A model generated the notes under the pieces. It made no database searches. It saw only the letters and a list, made by a program, of their open reading frames with translations, and had not been told where the DNA came from. The translations under genes and the position numbers were made by a program. Below, one piece after another: positions 17,671 to 26,773 of a stretch of DNA of 64,000 nt. The stretch's first letter is position 1. The number at the start of each line of letters is the position of its first letter. The stretch is from Inquilinus sp. KBS0705 (GTDB taxonomy: Bacteria > Bacteroidota > Bacteroidia > Sphingobacteriales > Sphingobacteriaceae), in the NCBI GenBank assembly GCA_005938025.2, contig VCCI02000001.1, positions 620,001 through 684,000 of the forward strand. Reading direction: 5' to 3'.

Positions 17671-18423
17671 ATGAAACGAATTTATTTGCTGTTGTTTTTC
17701 CTGATCGGCTGGACCGGGCTCGGCGCACAAACCGTCGATGCCGCCTACGTCAAGGCGCTTTACCAGCGATACCCGACACAGCGATCCGACTTCTGCCCTT
17801 CCTGCAAATTATGGGTCAATCCCTATTACCGATCGGTCGCCGATACGGACCGGCATATGCCGCTGGTGACGTTTTACATTTATACGCGGGCACATCGGTT
17901 GGCGCAGGAATTGGCCCGCATTCCACGGACCGGCATTTACGCGGCCTGGCATCCCGCCTATGGCCAGCCGGATGAGACAAAAGTGTACCGGGAGGCCAAT
18001 AGCCGGTCGCCTGACATGATCGCCAAAGGGCACTGCCAGGCCTGGGTATTGTTAGCCTGGTGCGCGGATGCGGCTATTCTTTCTGATACATATACGTTTA
18101 ATGCCGGAATGGAATTCCAGGGCCAGAATATCGGGACGGAGATCGCAACGGAGGAATTATGCCGTAAATTGACTGACCAAACTGATAGCGTCCGTATCTG
18201 GTGCGGAACGTATGGCAGTCAGCAGACCTATACGAAGAACGGCATCACGGTCACCGTGCCCACCCATTATTATAAGATCATCAGGTATAATGACGAGCTA
18301 TTATGCTATTGGATGCCTAACCTGCCGGCTGAAAAGCGGGCCCTGTTACCTCGACGTATCGTCAGTCACCGGCAATTGGTGATCAACCTCGGATTTGACC
18401 CAATGGCGATATTCACGGAGTGA
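17671..18423 (+). CDS. secreted DNA/RNA non-specific endonuclease-like protein
   Basis: 250 aa from ATG 17671 with a signal peptide (MKRIYLLLFFLIGWTGLGAQ). The order of elements matches the beta-beta-alpha-metal NUC1 fold: KGHCQAW in the place of DRGH, TFNAGMEFQGQNIGTE in the place of the N..PQ..N...W metal helix, VRIWCGTYG, and VPTHYYKIIRYNDELLCYWMPN. The Asp-Arg of DRGH is replaced while the His is kept, so activity is uncertain. The frame is open upstream to 17554 but the signal peptide fixes the start. Confidence 0.65.
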   Translation: MKRIYLLLFFLIGWTGLGAQTVDAAYVKALYQRYPTQRSDFCPSCKLWVNPYYRSVADTDRHMPLVTFYIYTRAHRLAQELARIPRTGIYAAWHPAYGQPDETKVYREANSRSPDMIAKGHCQAWVLLAWCADAAILSDTYTFNAGMEFQGQNIGTEIATEELCRKLTDQTDSVRIWCGTYGSQQTYTKNGITVTVPTHYYKIIRYNDELLCYWMPNLPAEKRALLPRRIVSHRQLVINLGFDPMAIFTE

Positions 18424-18654
18424 TCAGCTGAGACGGATATAGGCCGCCAGTTCACGGGATGATGTAAACCCCCTGCAACGCACAACAGCGTTTGACAGAC
18501 CATCGTAAAAGACCTCCGTGTAAAAGCCCGGGTGGCTGTACAAAGCGACCTTGTACTGTCCCTCAATGCGTACGTCCAAAAAATCACCCTGCATCGCTAC
18601 GAATGCCTTTTCTTCGTCATTAAGCAATTCAAATTCGCAAAGGGTCATTTTCAT
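18424..18654 (-). CDS. small conserved hypothetical protein
   Basis: 76 aa from ATG 18654 (MKMTLCEFELLNDEEK), with 10 more open codons upstream. Soluble alpha/beta, no recognised domain; the pattern LLNDEEKAFVAMQGDFLDVR...EVFYD looks like a compact structured protein. It converges on the nuclease-like gene with abutting stop codons. Confidence 0.55.
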   Translation of the reverse strand: MKMTLCEFELLNDEEKAFVAMQGDFLDVRIEGQYKVALYSHPGFYTEVFYDGLSNAVVRCRGFTSSRELAAYIRLS

Positions 18655-18810
18655 TTGGTTAAACGCGCGAAGATACAAAATCAAGCCGGCTCCAGGTCAC
18701 CGCCATCGAATTCCTGTAGCGAACAGGGATGATTATTTTGTCCGCTCTAAAACGCTGTTTACCAATTTTTATTTAAATAAATTGAATGCTATTGCATCAG
18801 CAAAATCCGT

Positions 18811-18978
18811 TATGGCATTCTATATCTGCGAATCGTCCTTGCTGGTAAGACCGGTACATTTCGCATAGCAGCCCCCTTCAAAATTAAAGATGGCGCCGGC
18901 GCTCCAGCCGTCCCCATCGTCGCCGATCAGCCGGCGGTCCGGGCCCTGTGAAAGTGTGATTTAACCCGTGCCTGACAG
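18811..18978 (-). pseudogene. pckA fragment (168 bp, dead)
   Basis: Aligns without gaps to 16415-16582 of the intact pckA on the same strand; long identical runs include the segment around CCCCCTTCAAAATTAAAGAT. The P-loop lysine codon AAA is TAA in this copy, so it cannot make PEPCK. A short match to the next part of pckA (GCATCGG) suggests a deletion follows. This is a relic of a second pckA copy. Confidence 0.8.
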
Positions 18979-19097
18979 TCGGCATCGGTAACAGCACATC
19001 TGGTGCAAGCGGATAACGCATGGTGACTTGAGATAGATGGTGAAACAAGTAATTCAGCGTAAATTCGGAACCTAAACCAGGAAATGAAAATGATTGA
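18979..19097. other. non-coding spacer after pckA relic
   Basis: No gene or clear repeat seen. It may contain further degraded element sequence. Confidence 0.3.
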
Positions 19098-19382
19098 TCA
19101 TTTTAAGCTGATCAGGCAGCCCTGGTAATAGTTAAAGGAAGGGGTGTATGCTATATACCCGTAATTGACCAATTCTTTAATGCACTTGTGATAGGTCGCG
19201 ATCGAGTTGATATGTGCCAGTCGCATCAGGTCTTTTCGGATCACTTTAACAGGCAGGGTTAATTTATTCGCCGGGACTGTCATTAATACGGCCGTAAACA
19301 AGCTGATATGGCTCGGTAATAGCCGCCGATCTTTTTCCGCCCGGGCAAAGAATGACAGGAGATGGTCGATAACGTATATCAT
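19098..19382 (-). CDS. hypothetical protein, possible winged-helix replication/regulatory protein
   Basis: 94 aa. The C-terminal half (VIRKDLMRLAHINSIATYHKCIKELVNYGYIAYTPSF) has the look of a winged-helix: a recognition helix followed by a beta-wing ending in a Tyr. Similar short proteins accompany integrases on Bacteroidota elements. It begins 1 bp after the HTH gene stop, so the two are one operon. Confidence 0.55.
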   Translation of the reverse strand: MIYVIDHLLSFFARAEKDRRLLPSHISLFTAVLMTVPANKLTLPVKVIRKDLMRLAHINSIATYHKCIKELVNYGYIAYTPSFNYYQGCLISLK

Positions 19383-19383
19383 G

Positions 19384-19647
19384 CTAGTCTTTACCCTCCA
19401 ACAATTTGGTTATATCATCATTTTTATAATACATGATGCTGCCTATACGGGTAAAATTTAAAATGCCGTTTATCCGGAGGCTTTGTAAGGTGCTCGGCGA
19501 TATGTTTAACATCTTTCTGACCTCCGCACTTTTGAGCCATTTTTTTACCTGGGTAGGGCGGATGGAAAGTATATTTTGGATGTCTTCCAGTAGTTGTTCC
19601 CTGAACTGCTGCAGATCTTCCCTTGTTAAAATTTCAACTGTTGCCAT
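19384..19647 (-). CDS. helix-turn-helix (MerR/excisionase-like) DNA-binding protein
   Basis: 87 aa. A coiled N-terminal part (REDLQQFREQLLEDIQNIL) precedes KWLKSAEVRKMLNISPSTLQSLRINGILNFTRIGSIMYYKNDDI, a typical HTH_17/excisionase fold in which the wing reads the prophage or ICE end. Given the integrase nearby it may act as recombination directionality factor or regulator. Confidence 0.75.
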   Translation of the reverse strand: MATVEILTREDLQQFREQLLEDIQNILSIRPTQVKKWLKSAEVRKMLNISPSTLQSLRINGILNFTRIGSIMYYKNDDITKLLEGKD

Positions 19648-19699
19648 TTAATTTCGATTTGATTGAGATCAAAATTACCGGACGCAGGTTCTGTTTTCA

Positions 19700-19720
19700 T
19701 CCGACTTTATCCGAGTCGGA
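19700..19720. promoter_or_regulatory. inverted repeat upstream of the HTH gene
   Basis: TCCGACT-N7-AGTCGGA, a perfect 7-bp inverted repeat, 53 bp before the HTH gene's ATG. It is a plausible autoregulatory operator of the HTH protein. Confidence 0.4.
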
Positions 19721-19744
19721 CAAGGGGTTTTTATAATGGTGTAT

Positions 19745-20281
19745 TCAAAAGCGCTCCGGTTTATAGCCGATCCCTTGTCTCTGAGCCGGGATATTTTTTT
19801 GCTCCAACAACTCATCAAGGTATCGAAAGACCAATTCCATGTTCTTGTCCTGGTTGTCCAGTTTGCTTTTTATCTTTTCGATCTCCAGCCTTAATTCTGT
19901 ATTGTCCAATAACATTTCCCTTATCCTGGTGAATATGCGCATGATCTGAATATTTACCGAGATCGCCCTGTCGCTGTGGAGGATACCGGAAAGCATGGAT
20001 ACGCCCTGTTCCGTAAATACGTTTGGCGCTTTACGGTTACCGCCCCAACTTGATGTTCCATTCTGGAACATCAAGTTTTTAAATTCTTCCGGTGTTAACT
20101 GGAACATAAAGTCAGAAGGGAACCTTTTCAGGTTGCGGTTAACTGCCTTATTGAGGTTTCTTGTCTCGACATTATAAAGTTCTGCCAGGTCTTTATCCAG
20201 CATGACCTTATAACCCCTGATATAATATATCTTATTCATAACTATTTCATCAGGTATAGTGATCGTTATTTCTTCTTTCAT
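19745..20281 (-). CDS. ORF6N domain protein
   Basis: 178 aa. IYYIRGYKVMLDKDLAELYNVETRNLNKAVNRNLKRFPSDFMFQL is the ORF6N DNA-binding domain of phage and mobile-element regulators; NVFTEQGVSMLSGIL and a C-terminal coiled coil (LRLEIEKIKSKLDNQDKN) complete the usual architecture. It lies 25 bp downstream of the integrase on the same strand. Confidence 0.88.
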   Translation of the reverse strand: MKEEITITIPDEIVMNKIYYIRGYKVMLDKDLAELYNVETRNLNKAVNRNLKRFPSDFMFQLTPEEFKNLMFQNGTSSWGGNRKAPNVFTEQGVSMLSGILHSDRAISVNIQIMRIFTRIREMLLDNTELRLEIEKIKSKLDNQDKNMELVFRYLDELLEQKNIPAQRQGIGYKPERF

Positions 20282-20306
20282 TGTGTTGTGCTTTGGAATA
20301 AGGTTC

Positions 20307-21548
20307 TTATTGGTCTGCTGATAATTGTTTTTGGCCGTTTGACAGTTTGTTTTTCAGTAGTTGCATGTCCATGCTCAGCTTTATGTTCAGGATCTTGGCA
20401 TATTGCTGGGTCGTTTTAATATTGGTATGGCCGAGCATTACCGACACACTTTCTATGGGCACACCGTTTGCTAAGGTCACCGTTGTGGCGAAGGTATGCC
20501 TGGCGATGTGGAAGGTCAGGGGAATATTGATCCCGCAGATGTCAGCTATCTCCTTGAGATAGCTATTCATTTTTTGGTTAGAAGGAACAGGGAAGGCTTT
20601 ACCGCTATTACAGCATACCGGATGGTCCTTATATTTGGCTAAAATATCCAAAGCCTGCGGGAGTAGCGGAACACGCGTGGGGATATCTGTCTTTTGCCTG
20701 TTGATATTGATCCAGGTTTCCCCGTCAAACCGGTCGACAAGATCTGCCCGGCTCAGGTTACTGATATCAACATAGGCCAGGCCGGTATAACAACTGAAAA
20801 GAAAGATATCCTTTATGGTATTCAATCTGGCGGCAGCAAATTCCTTAAGATGGATACGCTCGATTTCGTCGGCTTGTAAACATTGTCTGTCGACCACTTT
20901 GACTTTCCCCTTGTATTTTATAAATGGGTTTCGGTCGATCCAGCCGTTATCCAGGCAGAGCAGGATGATCTTCTTAAAGTTTTTGATATACTTTACCGTG
21001 GAATTGTTATTGCAATTACGTTCTGTCCTTAGCCAGAAATCATAACCCATGATAAATTCATGATCGATCTTTCTGATGTCAAGATCTGTGGTCCTGTATT
21101 TTGAACGAATGTATCTTTCCGTGTGCCTGTAAGAAGCTTCATATCGATCGAGTGTGCCTTTTGCGACTTCTTTGCCGACCAGCATGCCAAATCGCTGATT
21201 ATGTTCTGCAAATACCTCTAAGATCATTTTTGGACGGTCCTCTTTTCCCAGGAATTTGTTTTTAAGGATCTCGGCGGTGACAACTGCATCGTTCCTCGTT
21301 AGCTGCGCATGAGCGTCATTTATTTTTGAACGGAGGTTTTCCAGGTAAGCATTAAGTGATCTGACGGATTCCTTAGTGCCCTTCATCCGTCCCGCGGCTG
21401 CGTGCCAGGCATTAGGTTCACATTCCCGGGAAACGGTAGTTTCGGCGCGCTGGCCGTTAATGGTGATGCGTATATAGATAGGAACAGGTCCTTCTACATA
21501 GTTTTTGGGCTTTTTTAGATAAAAAAGCAGGCTGAAAGATGTTTTCAT
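20307..21548 (-). CDS. tyrosine site-specific integrase (Bacteroidota type)
   Basis: 413 aa from ATG 21548. N-terminal arm-binding and SAM-like core-binding domains precede the catalytic domain. HIARHTFATTV gives His-x-x-Arg, LGHTNIKTTQQYAKI gives the third His and the nucleophilic Tyr. The first box reads SCYTGLAYVDI with Ala in place of the usual Arg, as in many Bacteroides conjugative-transposon integrases. The gene points away from tRNA-Ser, whose 3' end lies about 250 bp upstream, the classical layout for integration into a tRNA 3' end. Confidence 0.93.
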   Translation of the reverse strand: MKTSFSLLFYLKKPKNYVEGPVPIYIRITINGQRAETTVSRECEPNAWHAAAGRMKGTKESVRSLNAYLENLRSKINDAHAQLTRNDAVVTAEILKNKFLGKEDRPKMILEVFAEHNQRFGMLVGKEVAKGTLDRYEASYRHTERYIRSKYRTTDLDIRKIDHEFIMGYDFWLRTERNCNNNSTVKYIKNFKKIILLCLDNGWIDRNPFIKYKGKVKVVDRQCLQADEIERIHLKEFAAARLNTIKDIFLFSCYTGLAYVDISNLSRADLVDRFDGETWININRQKTDIPTRVPLLPQALDILAKYKDHPVCCNSGKAFPVPSNQKMNSYLKEIADICGINIPLTFHIARHTFATTVTLANGVPIESVSVMLGHTNIKTTQQYAKILNIKLSMDMQLLKNKLSNGQKQLSADQ

Positions 21549-21743
21549 GATTTGAAACATTAAAAGGTGAAACAAAATTAGGTTTACGCTCTATTTCAAA
21601 CAAGATGTTCATTTTTTGAACTCGCTGTTAATCAATTCGTTAACCCATTTCTGGTGAGTAAACTGCCTTGCCGGATTTACTCACCTCCACACTCACGTTT
21701 TATAGGCGATTTAGCGTATAAAACAGCTTCGTAATGAAAACAA

Positions 21744-21776
21744 AAAAGCCTGCAAATGGTTGATTTGCAGGCTTTT
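21744..21776 (-). terminator. factor-independent terminator of tRNA-Ser
   Basis: A 14-bp perfect hairpin (AAAAGCCTGCAAAT, loop GGTTG, complement) about 25 bp beyond the tRNA 3' end; on the minus strand it is followed by a T-run. Confidence 0.75.
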
Positions 21777-21800
21777 AGTGTTATTTAGTACTCTTTTCAG

Positions 21801-21885
21801 CGGAGAGCTAGGGATTCGAACCCCAGGACCTGTTACAGTCAACAGTTTTCAAGACTGCCGCAATCGACCACTCTGCCAGCTCTCC
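21801..21885 (-). tRNA. tRNA-Ser (UGA)
   Basis: Acceptor stem GGAGAGC/GCTCTCC with discriminator G, D arm, anticodon loop CTTGAAA (anticodon TGA), the long variable arm of class II tRNAs, and T loop GGTTCGAATCC. No CCA is encoded. It is the likely attachment target of the adjacent integrase. Confidence 0.95.
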
Positions 21886-21972
21886 GGGGACAAAAGTACA
21901 AATCCGGGCCGAATTGCCAAACTTAGATATCACTTTTTTTAAAATAGTATTAAGCAACTGTTAATCAACCGC

Positions 21973-22953
21973 TTATTTGACAGTGTTGTCAGTTTTAGGT
22001 GTGCGGAAGGTGTTAAACCTGGGTTTAGATATGCGTATGGTGCGCTTAGAAAGATCGACACTGGCATTTAATTCAAACCCGATAAGTAATATTAACGAGT
22101 TTAAGTATAGCCATACCATCACCACTATTAAGGTGCCCAAAGTGCCGTAAACCTTATTGTACGACGAAAAGTTATTAGTGTAGTAGGTAAACCCTATTGA
22201 TGTTAAAATAGCCAGCGATGTGGCCAGTATCGAGCCGGGGTTAATAAACTTCCATTTACGTTTATTGGATGGCCCATACCTGTATAGTATGCATATGCTC
22301 ACAAAAAATATAACCAGTATAATAAGCCAGCGCGACAGGGCTATCAGGTAAAACCAAAAATGGGCTTCGCTATCAAGTGTGCGTTGCAGATAATGTATAA
22401 CCGATTGGCCGGCTATCATAATAACAATGGCGATAAGCAGCGCGATACTGATAACTACAGTAAGCGCAAGGGCTATGATACGGCGCTTAAGCCACGTGCG
22501 GGTTTCTAATATTAAGGATGATTTGTTAAATGCCTGCATTAGGTTACTTACACCATTGGTAGCAAAATATAAAGCCGTTATAAAACCCAATGAAAGCAAT
22601 TTGCCATTTTTGGTAACAATGATATCTACCAGGTTAGATTCAAACGCCCTATAAGCATCGGTAGGTAATATAAGGGCGAGCAGCTTAAGCAACTCCGATT
22701 GAAAGTGCTTAACCGGTATATAAGGTATCATGGTAAATATAAATATGGTGGCCGGGAACAGGGCCAGCATAAAGTTATAAGCCAATGCAGCCGCGCGATT
22801 GGTTAACGATGTTTTTTGTATCTCTTCAACAAAAAACACAATTACGGTGTAAAGGGGCAGCGGCCTAAACCCAGGGATGTACACGGTTTTTGCCCAATCG
22901 GTAAGGTATTGGTAAAATCTAAAATGCAGTAAAAAACGGTGCAACCATTTCAT
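21973..22953 (-). CDS. YihY/BrkB family inner-membrane protein
   Basis: 326 aa with six predicted membrane segments. Family signatures: SLTNRAAALAYNFMLALFPA near residue 50, ATNGVSNLMQAFN, and YGTLGTLIVVMVWLYLNSLILLIGFELNA near the end. Once annotated as RNase BN, but the family has no proven nuclease role. Marks the return to core-genome content right of the tRNA. Confidence 0.9.
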   Translation of the reverse strand: MKWLHRFLLHFRFYQYLTDWAKTVYIPGFRPLPLYTVIVFFVEEIQKTSLTNRAAALAYNFMLALFPATIFIFTMIPYIPVKHFQSELLKLLALILPTDAYRAFESNLVDIIVTKNGKLLSLGFITALYFATNGVSNLMQAFNKSSLILETRTWLKRRIIALALTVVISIALLIAIVIMIAGQSVIHYLQRTLDSEAHFWFYLIALSRWLIILVIFFVSICILYRYGPSNKRKWKFINPGSILATSLAILTSIGFTYYTNNFSSYNKVYGTLGTLIVVMVWLYLNSLILLIGFELNASVDLSKRTIRISKPRFNTFRTPKTDNTVK

Positions 22954-22964
22954 TATGGCTAAAA

Positions 22965-23372
22965 TTACTCAAAAAATGGCTTTAGTTTATCAATAAAATC
23001 CTGCGGGGGCAAGCATGGGCGGTTGGTGTTCATGTTAATAAAGGCTAATAGCGTTTCGCCAATATGTATCAGTTCCTGCTTTTCGTTAAATAGCTCGTAC
23101 TTAAAGTGGATCTTAACGCCGGGCATTTTGGCCATAATAACATTTACGGTTATTTCCTCATCATAACGGGCTGGCTTAAGGTATTTGCTGTACATCTCTA
23201 AAACAGGCATCATTACGCCGCTGGCTTCCATGCCGCTGTAGGTAAGGCCAAGGCTGCGCAGCATCTCTACACGGCCAACTTCAAAAAACTCGGCGTAGTT
23301 TCCGTAGTACATATAGCCCATCTGGTCGGTTTCGCCGTAGCGTACCCTTATTTTAGTAGCGTTCTCAAACAT
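22965..23372 (-). CDS. acyl-CoA thioesterase (YbgC/4HBT hotdog)
   Basis: 135 aa. VRYGETDQMGYMYYGNYAEFFEVGRVEMLR is the 4HBT hotdog active-site strand-helix with the catalytic Asp and the MGYxYY variant. It hydrolyses acyl-CoA. Its ATG overlaps the mltG stop (TAATG). Confidence 0.88.
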   Translation of the reverse strand: MFENATKIRVRYGETDQMGYMYYGNYAEFFEVGRVEMLRSLGLTYSGMEASGVMMPVLEMYSKYLKPARYDEEITVNVIMAKMPGVKIHFKYELFNEKQELIHIGETLLAFINMNTNRPCLPPQDFIDKLKPFFE

Positions 23373-24424
23373 TAGCGTTTAATGTTCCTTTCGTTAAGGG
23401 CTTGCTGAAATTTACGGGCGTTTATTTTATGATCGGCCTCGTTAGTAGCAAAATTGTGGTAACCCGAAAAATCTTCCTTGGCGCACATATATATGTAGTC
23501 GGTCTTTTTATGATCTAATACCGCGTTAATGGCATTTACCGATGGCATCATTACCGGCCCCGGTGGCAAACCTTTATACAGATAAGTATTATAAGGCGAA
23601 TCTTTTGCCAGGTAACGGTTTAGCACCCGTTTAATGGTAAAATCATTCATCGCGAAGATAACTGTAGGGTCGGCCTGTAGTTTCATGCCCTTTTGCAGGC
23701 GGTTAAGGTATAAGCCGGCAATTATAGGCATTTCATCATCATGTAAAGCCTCGGCATCAACAATGGATGCTAAAACTGATACCTGTTGTTCGTTTAGGTT
23801 TAATGCTGCTGCTTTTTGTTTGCGCTCAGGCGTCCAAAATGCTTGGTAGTTATCGTACATCCGTTTAAAAAACTTTTCGGGTGTAGTGTTCCAGTAAACT
23901 TGATAGGAGTTGGGAATAAATACGGTGTAAATATTATCGGTTGTAAAGCCATATTGCGCAGCAAACTGTGCCGAATCTAACAGGCGCAAAAAAGCCACTG
24001 AATCCGGCTCCAGTTTTTTTGATATAAAACCTGCAAATTGCTCTTTTAGGCGCAGGTTATGAAAAGACACCGTAACCGGTTCCTGGTTGCCTGCCTTTAG
24101 CATGTTTATTAAGCTACGGTTGCTCATGCCTGCCTTAAGGCGGTATTTACCGGGCTTTATCTTCACATACTTCATGTTGCTGGCTGCCCAGGCAAATGTT
24201 GTGGTATCGTTTACAATGCCTTGCTCTTTTATGGTTTTATATACATCGTTATAGCCCCAACCGGTGCGTATGTAAAGGTATTCCTGCTTATCGGTAACGT
24301 TTGGCCCAAAAAAACGCAGGTAATAAAATACGCCTGTTGCCGCCAGCGATACCACAATAATAACCACCAGCGCGATGATGAATTTTTTGAATACGCCGCC
24401 TGATGACTTTTGGTTAGTTGCCAT
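23372..24424 (-). CDS. mltG: endolytic murein transglycosylase MltG (YceG-like)
   Basis: 350 aa. N-terminal membrane anchor (FIIALVVIIVVSLAATGVF, about 14-32), then LysM-like and catalytic YceG regions: VLASIVDAEALHDDEMPIIAGLYLNRLQKGMKLQADPTVIFAM and the late YKGLPPGPVMMPS. It cleaves nascent glycan strands to end elongation. The first acid after ASIV is Asp rather than the usual Glu, which is worth noting. Confidence 0.92.
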   Translation of the reverse strand: MATNQKSSGGVFKKFIIALVVIIVVSLAATGVFYYLRFFGPNVTDKQEYLYIRTGWGYNDVYKTIKEQGIVNDTTTFAWAASNMKYVKIKPGKYRLKAGMSNRSLINMLKAGNQEPVTVSFHNLRLKEQFAGFISKKLEPDSVAFLRLLDSAQFAAQYGFTTDNIYTVFIPNSYQVYWNTTPEKFFKRMYDNYQAFWTPERKQKAAALNLNEQQVSVLASIVDAEALHDDEMPIIAGLYLNRLQKGMKLQADPTVIFAMNDFTIKRVLNRYLAKDSPYNTYLYKGLPPGPVMMPSVNAINAVLDHKKTDYIYMCAKEDFSGYHNFATNEADHKINARKFQQALNERNIKR

Positions 24425-24446
24425 ATATCTATTAAGAGAGGATGTT

Positions 24447-24755
24447 TTAAAATTTACTGTTTACTTTTTGCAGGGCCATTAAACCACCTTTAAGGTTCAC
24501 AACGTTTTTATAACCGCTTTGTGTTAAAATGTCGAGCGATGTAAGGCTGCGTATGCCTGCCCTGCAAATAACGATGATCTCGTCGGTTTTGTTGTAAGTA
24601 ATGCTTGTTATGCTTTCTTTTAGTTTGGGCAGGGGTATGTTTAAGCCGCCTATATTAAACGTATGGTATTCAATAACTTCCCTTACATCCAGCAGGTTTA
24701 GCTTTTCGCCGTTTTGTATGCGTTGCTGCAATTCGGCTGCATTAATTTGGTTCAT
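24447..24755 (-). CDS. rhodanese-like domain protein
   Basis: 102 aa single rhodanese domain: NLLDVREVIEYHTFNIGGLNIPL and the active-site loop VICRAGIRS with the persulfide-carrying Cys. Probably a sulfurtransferase. It overlaps the end of the PASTA gene by 14 bp. Confidence 0.88.
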   Translation of the reverse strand: MNQINAAELQQRIQNGEKLNLLDVREVIEYHTFNIGGLNIPLPKLKESITSITYNKTDEIIVICRAGIRSLTSLDILTQSGYKNVVNLKGGLMALQKVNSKF

Positions 24756-25533
24756 TTGTTGCCTTGCCTTGTGATACCGTTAAATTAATGCGGGTGCCTA
24801 TGCTGGTTTTGCTTAACGAGTCGGACCGCATGGGCGATTGCGACACCACCACTACATTGGTCGAGTCGGTTATATTGCCTTCGTAAGTTATGGTACCAAT
24901 TGTTAAACCGGCACCCTTAATGGCAAACTTAGCCGCATCCAGGTCAAGGTTGATCAGTTCTGGTACATCAACCTCGCTGGCACCCTCGCCGTTACCCAAA
25001 ACAAGGTCCAGCCTTGAGCCTTTTGGTATTTTGGTGCCCGGCTTAATAATTTGCCCGTTGTAGCGCACTTCCAATACACGGTCGCGCGCAATGTCCGATC
25101 GGTAAGTAGTATCACCCACTTTTAAACCATAGTTAGATAGGGTAGCTACCGCTTCGCGGAAAATACTTTGCTCTGTTATCAGATCCGGTAACGATACATT
25201 TGGTGCTAACTGGGTAACCATGGTTAAGTATATGGTACGGCCTTCCTTAACATTTGTACCGGCATCAGGGTCTTGCTCTACTATGGTGCCTGGTGTTTGG
25301 TCGGGTACGTAAACGCTGTCTATTTTTACATTAAAGCCCTGGTCTTTCAACAATTCCATTGCCCTGTCAACATTAAGTCCCTTAAGTTTTGGTACAGGTA
25401 TGCCCGAACCATGGCGGGTATAATAATTTAAACTAAAAAAAGCGATCATTACTACAGCAATAATGGTTGCTGTAACCATTAATATAGTATTGCGGAAGTA
25501 TTTGGATTTTAAATATGCCCAAAAATTACTCAT
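24742..25533 (-). CDS. PASTA domain membrane protein
   Basis: 263 aa from ATG 25533. A short cytoplasmic tail, one membrane helix (NTILMVTATIIAVVMIAFFSL), then three PASTA repeats starting VPKLKGLNVDRAMELLKDQG, LPDLITEQSIFREAVATLSNYG and VPELINLDLDAAKFAIKGAG. PASTA domains bind uncrosslinked peptidoglycan; there is no kinase domain here. Divergent from ddl, fitting a cell-wall role. Confidence 0.9.
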   Translation of the reverse strand: MSNFWAYLKSKYFRNTILMVTATIIAVVMIAFFSLNYYTRHGSGIPVPKLKGLNVDRAMELLKDQGFNVKIDSVYVPDQTPGTIVEQDPDAGTNVKEGRTIYLTMVTQLAPNVSLPDLITEQSIFREAVATLSNYGLKVGDTTYRSDIARDRVLEVRYNGQIIKPGTKIPKGSRLDLVLGNGEGASEVDVPELINLDLDAAKFAIKGAGLTIGTITYEGNITDSTNVVVVSQSPMRSDSLSKTSIGTRINLTVSQGKATNEPN

Positions 25534-25722
25534 GTGTATCTGTACGGAATTTAAGTTCAAACATAGCTAATAATTTCGGATTTCGGATTTTCAATTTTGG
25601 ATTCAGGGCCGCGTTTTGCAAGTAATATACATTTGGATTAGCTTATTTTTCAAATAAAAGATACTTTAGGGCACTCGGAAGTAATTAGCAATAAAGCATC
25701 CGGATTTTGTAATAAAACCACC

Positions 25723-26706
25723 ATGAAAATGATAAACGTAGCCCTTTTAGCCGGTGGATTTTCCGGCGAATATGAAGTATCTATCAACAGCGCTAAAAAT
25801 ATAGCCGCCAATTTAGATACCGCCAAATACAAGGTTTTTACCATATTGATAAACCGCGACGCATGGGTTTACGAAGGCGGCAACGAAACCATAGCCGTTG
25901 ATAAAAATGATTTTAGCTTAACGCTTAATGGCGAAAAAATAAAGTTTGATTTCGCGTTTATTACTGTACATGGTACACCCGGCGAGGATGGTAAGTTGCA
26001 GGGGTATTTTGATATGATGGGCATACCCTACAACACTTGCGATGCCACCACATCGGCCATTACTATGAATAAGGCCTACACCAAAGCCATTGTTAACGGC
26101 ATACATGGCTTACATACCGCCCGCTCTATACAATTACATAATCACGATGTGCACGATACGGCAACCATAGCCGCTAATTTAAAGTTCCCGCTGTTTATTA
26201 AGCCAAATAACGGGGGCAGCAGTGTGGGCATGAGCAAGGTGCAAAATGTAGCAGGCTTGCAGGAAGCAATTGAAAAAGCTTTTCATGAAGACAGCCAGAT
26301 ACTGATAGAGGAATTTATAAAAGGCCGCGAGTTTAGTATAGGCATTGCCCGCCTGGATGGTAAGATAACCGTACTGCCGGCAACCGAAATATTTACCACC
26401 AAAGAGTTTTTTGATTACGAAGCCAAATACACTGCAGGCGTATCAGAAGAGGTTACCCCCGCCGATCTGCCTGAAGAAAAGAACCACGAGATAGCCCAAA
26501 TAGTTACCCAGGTTTACCAGCGCTTAAATTGCCGGGGCATGGTTAGGGTAGATTTTATTTTACTGGAAGGTACGCAGGAGTTTTATTTTATCGAGATCAA
26601 TACCACACCGGGCCAATCGGCCGCCAGCCTTATACCGCAACAGGTACGTGCCAGGGGATTGAACCTAATGGAGTTTTATGGAAAGCTGATAGAAGGAGGG
26701 ATGTAA
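25723..26706 (+). CDS. ddl: D-alanine--D-alanine ligase
   Basis: 327 aa ATP-grasp enzyme. ALLAGGFSGEYEVSINSAKNI, FITVHGTPGEDGKLQGYFDMMGIPY, FIKPNNGGSSVGMSKV and FYFIEINTTPGQS carry the nucleotide, Mg and D-Ala sites. It makes the D-Ala-D-Ala dipeptide of peptidoglycan. A second Met two codons in (ATG 25729) is an alternative start. Confidence 0.95.
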   Translation: MKMINVALLAGGFSGEYEVSINSAKNIAANLDTAKYKVFTILINRDAWVYEGGNETIAVDKNDFSLTLNGEKIKFDFAFITVHGTPGEDGKLQGYFDMMGIPYNTCDATTSAITMNKAYTKAIVNGIHGLHTARSIQLHNHDVHDTATIAANLKFPLFIKPNNGGSSVGMSKVQNVAGLQEAIEKAFHEDSQILIEEFIKGREFSIGIARLDGKITVLPATEIFTTKEFFDYEAKYTAGVSEEVTPADLPEEKNHEIAQIVTQVYQRLNCRGMVRVDFILLEGTQEFYFIEINTTPGQSAASLIPQQVRARGLNLMEFYGKLIEGGM

Positions 26707-26773
26707 AACCTGCGGGATTTTGGATCTTAATTTTCAAGGCAAACACATTTGCATTTTACGGTTAGGCACCGGC

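Noticed and set aside
1..21800. Distal attachment site duplicating the tRNA-Ser 3' end
   Set aside because: By eye no second copy of CGGAGAGCTAGGGATTCGAA was found in the window; it may lie left of position 1.
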